Notes under the pieces: model-generated | Seen by the model: only the letters and a program-made list of their open reading frames with translations | Databases searched by the model: none | Told to the model about the DNA's origin: nothing | NCBI GenBank assembly: GCA_016936355.1 | Contig: JAFGYB010000020.1 | Coordinates: 62,001 to 126,000 of the forward strand | DNA: 64,000 nucleotides | Direction of reading: 5' to 3' | Source: Bacteroidales bacterium | Lineage (GTDB): Bacteria; Bacteroidota; Bacteroidia; Bacteroidales; F082 | Shown here: piece after piece, positions 35,963 through 42,676 of the stretch | Layout: the number at the start of each line of letters is the position of its first letter | Position numbering within the stretch: the stretch's first letter is position 1 | Translations under genes and position numbers: made by a program

Positions 35963-36657
35963 ACTTTTTTAGTTTTGAGTTCGGCAATTTTTCTGAAGCT
36001 TTCGATAAAAATCAAGTTGATTAAAATCAGGCTGAAGCCGTAGAAAAAGTCTTCTACCGGTATGGTTAATATTCTAAAGCCAAGAATCTCGTTGCTGTTG
36101 TACCATACCACTTCACCCTTAATGAAACTACCTGTTAATAATCCGTTTACAATGAAAAACGGAATCAAAATAAGAAGAAAGGAAACAAAGAATTTTGCCA
36201 GCGTTTCCCTGACAAAAACATAGGCCAATAAAAGAGAAGTCAGTGTGAGAATGCCAGCATACAAAGTATACTCTCTGTGGTGGAAAAAAACAAGTGCAAC
36301 CATAGCGGCCAGTGACAACAGCATAGTGTAAGTCAACACCGATTGGCGGGGATAACGCTCGGGGAAATAATGAAAGAACGAATAATGGATAAACAGACTG
36401 GCATAGGGAATCACAATAAAAAACAGGATCTCTTCAAGCGGCAAATTAAAAATATTGATTCCCAGCAGATAATGAGGATTGAAGCCCCAGATACCATATT
36501 GTGCAAAAAAAATGTCAGGAATAAGAAACACAACAGCCGTCAGAAAGATGGAAGGAAGTACAAATTTCCATTGTTTGTAAAACTGAAGCTTTGCATCAAA
36601 GCTGAGCGCCAGAGGAACCAGTCCGGAGACAAAAAGTAAAACGGCATACAATTTCAT
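35959..36657 (-). CDS. crtYcd: Lycopene cyclase, CrtYc-CrtYd fused type
   Basis: This 232-residue membrane protein contains two lycopene-cyclase-domain repeats with the catalytic-type motifs NLPLEEILFF (first half, about 73-82) and TIPVEDFFYGF (second half, about 203-213). This is the fused version of the heterodimeric actinobacterial CrtYc/CrtYd and of archaeal and fungal cyclases, and is unrelated to plant-type CrtY. The frame extends to 36711, but the ATG at 36657 (MKLYAVLLF) comes four bases after the crtZ stop and is preferred. It should form one or two beta rings; with CruF in the operon, one ring is likely. Confidence 0.86.
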   Translation of the reverse strand: MKLYAVLLFVSGLVPLALSFDAKLQFYKQWKFVLPSIFLTAVVFLIPDIFFAQYGIWGFNPHYLLGINIFNLPLEEILFFIVIPYASLFIHYSFFHYFPERYPRQSVLTYTMLLSLAAMVALVFFHHREYTLYAGILTLTSLLLAYVFVRETLAKFFVSFLLILIPFFIVNGLLTGSFIKGEVVWYNSNEILGFRILTIPVEDFFYGFSLILINLIFIESFRKIAELKTKKV

Positions 36658-36661
36658 GGCA

Positions 36662-37153
36662 TCAGCTTTTAAAATGTTTGAATGGAAAAATGAGCAATCC
36701 GTAACTGTCAAAATCTTTCTTGTTTTTCGGATGATGATGGGCTCGGTGTGCTCTGATCACGGCTCCCATATAATTACTGTGATTTTTTTGTAAAAAAGAG
36801 ATCGTTAACCTTTGGTGGTAAATGATTTCATGAACAATAAAATACGTCATTCCGTAAAGCGTAATACCGATTGCCACTGACACCAGAATAAACTCCTGAA
36901 CGGCAAATCCGGTAATCATTAAAATCATTGCAGGAACTGCATAAATCAGAAAAAACAAATCATTTTTTTCCCAGACAAAGCCTTCTTCATGACGGACCTG
37001 TGCCGGCTTCATATCGTTAATATGATGGTCTTTATGCCACTTCCAGAGAAACCCGTGCATGATATACTTATGACTGAACCAGGCTACAAATTCCATAAAA
37101 AGGTAGGCTGATAAAAGAGCGGTCCCGTTGTATAAAAAGACAGTCATATCCAT
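36662..37153 (-). CDS. crtZ: Beta-carotene hydroxylase
   Basis: This 163-residue membrane di-iron enzyme adds the C-3 hydroxyl to beta rings. It has four histidine clusters typical of CrtZ: HKYIMHG (about 28-34), HKDHH (about 40-44), HEIIYHQR (about 108-115), and HRAHHHPKN (about 135-143). Three or four hydrophobic helices separate them. It follows crtB by two bases. Hydroxylation of the ring formed by the cyclase encoded next is the expected role. Confidence 0.93.
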   Translation of the reverse strand: MDMTVFLYNGTALLSAYLFMEFVAWFSHKYIMHGFLWKWHKDHHINDMKPAQVRHEEGFVWEKNDLFFLIYAVPAMILMITGFAVQEFILVSVAIGITLYGMTYFIVHEIIYHQRLTISFLQKNHSNYMGAVIRAHRAHHHPKNKKDFDSYGLLIFPFKHFKS

Positions 37154-37155
37154 TA

Positions 37156-38004
37156 TTACTGAAGCAGGTTGAGTTTGTTTTCCACATAGGCCAGCCCCAG
37201 GAGCAGCGATTTATAGCCATTGCTGATGCGGATGCGATCGCGAAGAATGAGTTGGGCATCGGTACGTTCAATTTTTCTTAACAATCCTGAGTAATACTTA
37301 TATGCAACATAGACTGCCAGCCGGGCATTTTGGGGTAGTTTCCGAATCCCTTTTAAGGCTTCCTGAAAATCCAGACGAATTTCTTCCGTTATTTTTTGTT
37401 TGGCTTTGTTATCAAAAGTATGGGAGTTGACCCCCGGAAAATAGCTTCGGTCCAGAATTTGCAAATCATTTTTCAGATCTCTTAAAAAATTCACCTTTTG
37501 AAAGGCTGAACCCAGCTTTTGTGCCGGTTGTTTGAGTTCATTGTACAATGCCTCGTTTCCGTTGGAAAAAACTTTTAGGCACATGAGCCCTACCACATCG
37601 GCTGAACCATATATATAGGCATCCATTTCTTTTTTTGAACCGTACTGCTTTTTCCTGAGGTCCTGTTTCATACTGTTCAAAAATTCTTCGATCAGATCGT
37701 ACGGGATTTGGTATTTATTGACCGCTATTTGGAACGATTGCAACAACGGGTTTAAACTGATTCCCTGATGCTGTGCATTCAGATAGTCGGTTTCAAATTT
37801 TTTCAACAGACTTTCCTGATCGTCAATATCAAACGTATCAACAATTTCATCCGCAAACCTCACAAAGCCATAGATGGCAAAAATACCCTGCCGGGTCTCC
37901 TTGTCAAAAAGCCTTGATGCCTTGTAAAAGGAGGTGCTGTAGTTTTTGGTGACCAGTTCCGAAACCTCAAATGCCGTATGGTCAAATAAACTGAGGGATG
38001 TCAT
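37156..38004 (-). CDS. crtB: Phytoene synthase
   Basis: Phytoene synthase condenses two geranylgeranyl diphosphates head to head. The 282-residue protein has both aspartate-rich motifs: DEIVD (about 52-56) and DLKND (about 173-177), with YGSADVVGLMC between them. It is the first gene of the nine-gene carotenoid operon, 43 bp downstream of the shared-type promoter. Early steps start here while crtE is last, so the operon is complete from GGPP to product. Confidence 0.94.
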   Translation of the reverse strand: MTSLSLFDHTAFEVSELVTKNYSTSFYKASRLFDKETRQGIFAIYGFVRFADEIVDTFDIDDQESLLKKFETDYLNAQHQGISLNPLLQSFQIAVNKYQIPYDLIEEFLNSMKQDLRKKQYGSKKEMDAYIYGSADVVGLMCLKVFSNGNEALYNELKQPAQKLGSAFQKVNFLRDLKNDLQILDRSYFPGVNSHTFDNKAKQKITEEIRLDFQEALKGIRKLPQNARLAVYVAYKYYSGLLRKIERTDAQLILRDRIRISNGYKSLLLGLAYVENKLNLLQ

Positions 38005-38046
38005 ACCTGTGTGAATTAATTAAACTGCGTAAAAGTATTAACGCGG

Positions 38047-38054
38047 CAAATATA
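38047..38054 (-). promoter_or_regulatory. -7 element of carotenoid operon promoter
   Basis: The minus strand reads TATATTTG inside GTATTATATTTGC (38058-38046), the same 13 bases as in the photolyase promoter. It lies 43 bp before crtB. Confidence 0.68.
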
Positions 38055-38071
38055 ATACATTTTTGTAATAT
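38052..38071. promoter_or_regulatory. Operator-like inverted repeat overlapping carotenoid promoter
   Basis: ATAATAC-N6-GTAATAT, one adjacent base swap from the perfect photolyase site, extended by flanking T/A. It overlaps the -7 element by the same three bases as in the photolyase promoter. Confidence 0.68.
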
Positions 38072-38087
38072 AATTTACATTTAACTC

Positions 38088-38100
38088 AAATTCGTATTAT
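38088..38100. promoter_or_regulatory. Operator half-site upstream of carotenoid promoter
   Basis: ATTCGTATTAT repeats the arm and spacer edge of the photolyase sites, centred 29 bp from the main operator. The opposite arm matches at only four of seven positions, so this is a half-site. Confidence 0.45.
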
Positions 38101-38209
38101 TTTAACAAAATACAACACCGGTACCCTCAGGAATAAGTGCACGGCATATTCCTCACCTAATCAGGCACTACATAAGAAGGGAACAAAAAAGAAATACAGA
38201 AAAGGGCGG

Positions 38210-38866
38210 TCAACCTAAATATTTACTGTAGAGCTCGGTAAGCTCGGTATTTTTATCCTTTTCAAAAATGGTCTGGTGGAAATCACCCAGTTTGGTCATC
38301 ATTTCGATCCCGCTTTTCAGTTCCTCAGGATTCAGGTTGCCGGTGATCAGCAGCGATACTTCGTACATACGGTTAAAGGCACTAAAAAGTTCTTTTTTCC
38401 CTTCACCGGTCAATACTACAATTTTGGATCTTTTGTCACTGGCATCATCGGTCTCCGTTATCAGCCCTTTTTTCACGAGTCGTTTTATGATCTCAACACC
38501 AGTGGTAATTTCCATCAGGTGTTTGTTGATCAGCTCTGTTTTAGTCAGCGGGCCTTCCTTCAGCAACGTAGCCAAAAAACCAAACTCATCAATGGATTTG
38601 AAGTGGGAGTCTTTAAAAACCTGCTTCAGATAGCGATTGGCGAAGCGGTAAAGGCGGGTCAGAATGGCCGAGAACTCAACCTGGGGTATGGCTTTATAAT
38701 CGAGATATTCACTCTCCTTGAGTCCGTCTCGGGTGCTGGCATCAATCTCAAACAGTTTGTCCTTAAGGTAAATGGAAAACAATTTGACATCTACATTTTG
38801 ATTATCCTGGACATAGTTGTCAATATGGGGAAGCAACTGATCCAGCAGGTTAAGTTCACGCGACAT
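38210..38866 (-). CDS. MarR-family transcriptional regulator
   Basis: This 218-residue protein has a winged-helix MarR domain (about 85-190). It includes a recognition region FLATLLKEGPLTKTELINKHLMEI (quoted here as two parts, LLKEGPLTKTELI and NKHLMEI), the wing DDASDKRSKIVVLTGEGKK, and helical dimerisation segments at both ends. A longer frame starts at 38980, but the -7 element at 38871-38878 lies inside it, so the ATG at 38866 is preferred. It is encoded just upstream of the carotenoid operon and is the best candidate to bind the inverted repeats at the carotenoid and photolyase promoters. Confidence 0.85.
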   Translation of the reverse strand: MSRELNLLDQLLPHIDNYVQDNQNVDVKLFSIYLKDKLFEIDASTRDGLKESEYLDYKAIPQVEFSAILTRLYRFANRYLKQVFKDSHFKSIDEFGFLATLLKEGPLTKTELINKHLMEITTGVEIIKRLVKKGLITETDDASDKRSKIVVLTGEGKKELFSAFNRMYEVSLLITGNLNPEELKSGIEMMTKLGDFHQTIFEKDKNTELTELYSKYLG

Positions 38867-38870
38867 AAGG

Positions 38871-38878
38871 CAAAAATA
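38871..38878 (-). promoter_or_regulatory. -7 element of marR-like gene, near-leaderless
   Basis: The minus strand reads TATTTTTG only four bases before the ATG at 38866, so the transcript would have no or almost no 5' leader. Confidence 0.5.
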
Positions 38879-39007
38879 TGAGGTTGTAAAATTAGTAAAA
38901 AAAGTGCTGTAACCTTTTTCATTCCATCCCATGAATCTTATCCTACAAAACTGAATCGTTTCACCGAAAGGAGCGCTCAACCAGTTCAGAAATCATTTGA
39001 TACAGGC

Positions 39008-40474
39008 TCAAGCCCTGTTGTCGTCAGCTGTGTACTCTTTCTTTTCGGGAAGCAGCAAACTGAACAAAACGGCCATACTGAATGCCAGAATATAACTCCC
39101 CAGCCGCTCTGAGATTCCCGTCACATCCACCAGCCACGTTTTCCAGATGACTGCCGATACGGTTCCGGTGATCAGACTGGCATAAGCACCGGCCCGTGAA
39201 AACCGTTTCCATAATACCAAGAGGACGATGGCCGGCCCGAAGGAAGCCCCGATACCACTCCAGGCATAGGACACCAGTCCGTACACCGTATCCTTCATGG
39301 ATATCGCCAGCAGAAAACCCACTGCCCCCACAGCCAAAGTCAACACACGATTCAGAAGAAGTAATTTTCGTTCCTGAATTTTCTTTTTGGTTACGTGCAG
39401 ATACAAGTCTTCTGTCATGGAGGAAGATACCACCATCAGTTGGGAAGAAGCCGTCGACATCATGGCCGAAACCGCACCCGAAAGCAAGATCCCGGCAAGG
39501 ATGGGATTCAACAGTGTCATCACCATCACGGGCATGATTTTCTCAGAGTCTTTGGCTACGATGGCTGCATTGGCGCCCAGCGCCCCGGCCTGTACCAGCT
39601 TGTAACCGATGATCCCGATCATAAAAGCACCCGTATACGCCAGCAATGTCCAGGCAATGGCTACCCAGCGACTTTGCCGTGTTTCTTTTCCGCTCCGCAT
39701 GGCCATCATCCGGGTAAGCAACTGCGGTTGTCCGGTATACCCAAATGCCCAGCTCAGTCCGTTCAGGATCAGCAAACCGCCGGTAATATTTCTTGCAGCA
39801 CTCAGGTTATGTGGAACCGTGTACTGGGCATGCAGGAGCGCATCGGCAAAATTTATGTGGTAACTGGCGGCTATAAACAACGCCACTATGGGCAACACCA
39901 CGCAGGTAACAACCATCAGTACGGCCTGAAAGGCATCGGTGGCTACCACGGTAATGAATCCGCCCAGCATGGTATAAATCGTCACCAGTGCCGAACCGAT
40001 GACCATACCCCAGAAAGGATCAATGTTGAACGTATCGTTAAAGATCTTTCCCGAACCGCTGAACTGCGCCGCAATGTACAATACGAAAAAGAAAATAATA
40101 ATTACAGAAGATAAAATACTGAAGCTGCGACTGGTTCCTTTAAACGTCTGCGAAAACAATCCGGGAACCGTCAGAGCGCCGGTTTCCGAAGTTATCCGTT
40201 GCAACGGCTCGGCCAGCACCATCCAGAGGAACAGGATTCCGGCCACACAACCCACGGCAATCCAGATGGCGGCCATCCCCTCGGAATAAGCAATCCCCGT
40301 TAATCCCAGCAGCAGCCAGGCCGATTCACCGGTGGCGCGCTCCGACAAGGCCAGCGAGATGCCTGAAATCTTTTTCCCGCCCAGGACGAAATCATTATTT
40401 GTTTTGGAACGCCGGGCCGAATAAGCCACAATCCCGATAAGGACCACAATGTAAACAATGAAGACAGCGATCAT
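39008..40474 (-). CDS. Sodium:solute symporter (PutP-like)
   Basis: This 488-residue member of the SSS family should import proline or a related solute with sodium. It has about 13 membrane helices, the N-terminal NNDFVLGGKKISGISLALSE followed by SAWLLLGLTG, which matches the PutP region binding sodium and proline. It also has the GLSWAFGYTGQPQLL segment with MAMRSGKETRQSRW, a PutP landmark. The frame extends to 40570, but the ATG at 40474 (MIAVFIVYIVVL) gives the normal length. It is a single gene; substrate is likely proline but not proven. Confidence 0.87.
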   Translation of the reverse strand: MIAVFIVYIVVLIGIVAYSARRSKTNNDFVLGGKKISGISLALSERATGESAWLLLGLTGIAYSEGMAAIWIAVGCVAGILFLWMVLAEPLQRITSETGALTVPGLFSQTFKGTSRSFSILSSVIIIFFFVLYIAAQFSGSGKIFNDTFNIDPFWGMVIGSALVTIYTMLGGFITVVATDAFQAVLMVVTCVVLPIVALFIAASYHINFADALLHAQYTVPHNLSAARNITGGLLILNGLSWAFGYTGQPQLLTRMMAMRSGKETRQSRWVAIAWTLLAYTGAFMIGIIGYKLVQAGALGANAAIVAKDSEKIMPVMVMTLLNPILAGILLSGAVSAMMSTASSQLMVVSSSMTEDLYLHVTKKKIQERKLLLLNRVLTLAVGAVGFLLAISMKDTVYGLVSYAWSGIGASFGPAIVLLVLWKRFSRAGAYASLITGTVSAVIWKTWLVDVTGISERLGSYILAFSMAVLFSLLLPEKKEYTADDNRA

Positions 40475-40639
40475 ATGGATCTGTTTTTCAGGAAGGGGAC
40501 TAAGATAGAAAATTCTGTAAAAATGAATGGATATCAAAATTATCCCGCACTCTAAAAAAAATTCATCCACTTATCTTAGGATAAGAACAAAACAACACCG
40601 TATCGATACCTTTATCCATCAACCTAAAAAATTAAAACG

Positions 40640-41746
40640 ATGAAACAGTTACTACCTGTCTTTTTACTGATGGTTATTGCCTTTACCGGATGCAAAAAAG
40701 ATACGAACACGCAGCCCTACCCTGATGCCCGTATTGAAGTAGTTTTGAATGAAATTCCTTTTACTACTGAGACCAATTTAAGAATTGGTTATGCGTTGAA
40801 AACCTGGGAATATGAAAAAGACGGACTGAAATTGGTGACGATTATTGTGATGAATCAGAATAATACAGAACTAGCACAGTATCAGGCTGGCGATTTCAGG
40901 CGAATTTACAAGAACCCCATTACCCCTTCGCCCTTTTTTCAGTGGAGCACCCTCGACAGTTATTATATTTCCATTCAGTTACCCATCGATTTAAACGCCA
41001 CTCCTCCCGCATCTCTGAACCACCAACTGGTTTTTGAAGATACCATTCAAAACAAGGAAGTCATCCTCAAAGGAGGGAGTTTCACACCCCGGTACAGTGA
41101 AAGTCCGCTAATTATAGCCTCACCGGTGAAAGGCGAAAGACTGTTGTTTATCAATCAGTCTACGTCGCTGTACCACTTTGATGCACTCATCTTTTTAAAT
41201 GATGAAGTTTACGGACCCGAGCGGTTTGCATTCGACAACGTCCAGTACAACAACACCTATACGGATATTTATACGGGCGATCCGACAGTAAACACTTCCT
41301 ATGATATTTATGGAGACACCATTTATGCCGTAGCCGCCGGAACGATTGAAAAAGTTACTGACGGCAGGCCTGAGAATCATGGCAATCAGGCGGATGTTGT
41401 GTTTCATTCTGCCAATGAATATGCGGGAAACTACCTGATCCAGAAAATTGGTACCGACCGGTATGCCTATTATTGCCACATCATCCCCGGGAAGATTTTT
41501 GTCAGCGCCGGAGATCAGGTTACCGAAGGACAGCCGCTGGCACTACTGGGCAATTCAGGAAACTCGACAGCTCCACACCTCCACTTTCATGTAGCTGATG
41601 GTGTGGAATTTTGGACATCACACGGTATTCCCATTGTTTTAAAAAAGTACACCAAAACCGGTGATGCGTTTACCGGACCCGTCAGCCCTTATGAAGTACA
41701 AAATGCCATGATGGAAGAAACCACGATGGTAACCATCGATAATTAA
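40640..41746 (+). CDS. M23-like peptidase-domain lipoprotein, zinc site incomplete
   Basis: This 368-residue lipoprotein has a signal peptide with lipobox AFTGC (Cys about residue 18). The first 190 residues are beta-rich and unrecognised. The C-terminal 150 residues form an M23/LytM domain: NTSYDIYGDTIYAVAAG, YYCHIIPGKIFVSAGDQV, LLGNSGNSTAPHLHFHV. The HxH pair is present, but the first zinc ligand of the usual HxxxD motif is Asn (NTSYD), so peptidoglycan hydrolysis is doubtful. It may be a degenerate regulator or a divergent enzyme. It stands alone, upstream of a Crp-family gene. Confidence 0.8.
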   Translation: MKQLLPVFLLMVIAFTGCKKDTNTQPYPDARIEVVLNEIPFTTETNLRIGYALKTWEYEKDGLKLVTIIVMNQNNTELAQYQAGDFRRIYKNPITPSPFFQWSTLDSYYISIQLPIDLNATPPASLNHQLVFEDTIQNKEVILKGGSFTPRYSESPLIIASPVKGERLLFINQSTSLYHFDALIFLNDEVYGPERFAFDNVQYNNTYTDIYTGDPTVNTSYDIYGDTIYAVAAGTIEKVTDGRPENHGNQADVVFHSANEYAGNYLIQKIGTDRYAYYCHIIPGKIFVSAGDQVTEGQPLALLGNSGNSTAPHLHFHVADGVEFWTSHGIPIVLKKYTKTGDAFTGPVSPYEVQNAMMEETTMVTIDN

Positions 41747-41862
41747 CGGCTCATAACGGAGCAGGTTTTCTTTGTGTAATCCCGGTATCTGACTTCGGAT
41801 TCTGCGCAGAAAGTATTCTTTCATCAGAATTAAGCTAAGGGCATGAAATTCAATTTTTTTCA

Positions 41863-41870
41863 TAAATTTG
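41863..41870 (+). promoter_or_regulatory. -7 element of Crp-family gene promoter
   Basis: TAAATTTG lies 26 bp before the ATG at 41897 and inside the longer frame from 41843, so the downstream ATG is preferred. Confidence 0.5.
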
Positions 41871-41896
41871 TTTCCCTCATAAAATGGGGACATCTC

Positions 41897-42505
41897 ATGG
41901 AAGAGGACTATAAGAAACAAATCAGGGGCTTCATCAATTTCATCGTTCCCATCTCTGAAAAGGATTGGTCAGAATTTTCCTGGAGACTTCATTATAAAGA
42001 ATATGCTAAAAACGATATCCTGCTCCGTGCCGGAGAAACAGAGAATTTCATGTATTTTATGGTTTCCGGGATCAGCAGGATCTTCCAGATGAAGAACGGC
42101 ATAGAATACACACTCCGCTTCAATTTTCCTGTTTCAGTTTTCAATTCCTATGCCTCATTCATCAGTCGCAAACCTTCACTGATCAATGTTCAGGCTGTTA
42201 CCGATCTGAGGGCATTCAGGATGTCGTATGCTGATATGGAAAGCTTATATGATGCTGCCCCCAGCGCCGACAGAATCGGAAGAAAAATGCTGGAACTGCT
42301 GTACCTGCAACGGGAACTGAAAGAGCTGGAAATGAATTCCAAAACCGCTGAAGATTATTATTGCGAACTGATCAAAGTCAACAAAAACCTCACGGAAGAG
42401 ATTCCTCAAAAATATCTGGCATCTTATCTGGGGATCACACCCGAAAGTTTGAGCCGGATCAAAAGAAAAATATCAGATCGTTTGAATATCCCGGAAAATA
42501 AGTAA
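41897..42505 (+). CDS. Crp/Fnr-family transcriptional regulator
   Basis: This 202-residue protein has a cyclic-nucleotide-type sensory domain (about 20-120, with NDILLRAGETENFMYFMVSG) and a C-terminal helix-turn-helix (about 160-195, with IPQKYLASYLGITPESLSRIKRK). No cysteines in the Fnr arrangement are seen, so an iron-sulfur sensor is unlikely. The sensory domain lacks a clear arginine-serine phosphate cassette, so the ligand is unknown. It is a single gene with its own promoter. Confidence 0.87.
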   Translation: MEEDYKKQIRGFINFIVPISEKDWSEFSWRLHYKEYAKNDILLRAGETENFMYFMVSGISRIFQMKNGIEYTLRFNFPVSVFNSYASFISRKPSLINVQAVTDLRAFRMSYADMESLYDAAPSADRIGRKMLELLYLQRELKELEMNSKTAEDYYCELIKVNKNLTEEIPQKYLASYLGITPESLSRIKRKISDRLNIPENK

Positions 42506-42621
42506 TCACAAGTTACTACCTGTTTTTTCCTCCAAATTAATTCTCGCTACAAACCTTCAACAAGCTCAGAATGAAGCTTTCCCGAGATCGACGGAAACAT
42601 TCCTGAATTCCTCCCGCTTCC

Positions 42622-42655
42622 TTTGTCCGATTCCCGGCAAATAACTTTATTTTTG
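42622..42655 (+). promoter_or_regulatory. Promoter of the UvrD/PcrA helicase gene
   Basis: TTTG (42622-42625) and TATTTTTG (42648-42655) are 22 bp apart, close to the Bacteroidota spacing. The GTG start is 21 bp downstream. Confidence 0.55.
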
Positions 42656-42676
42656 CGGCTGTAAAACCAGAGACCA

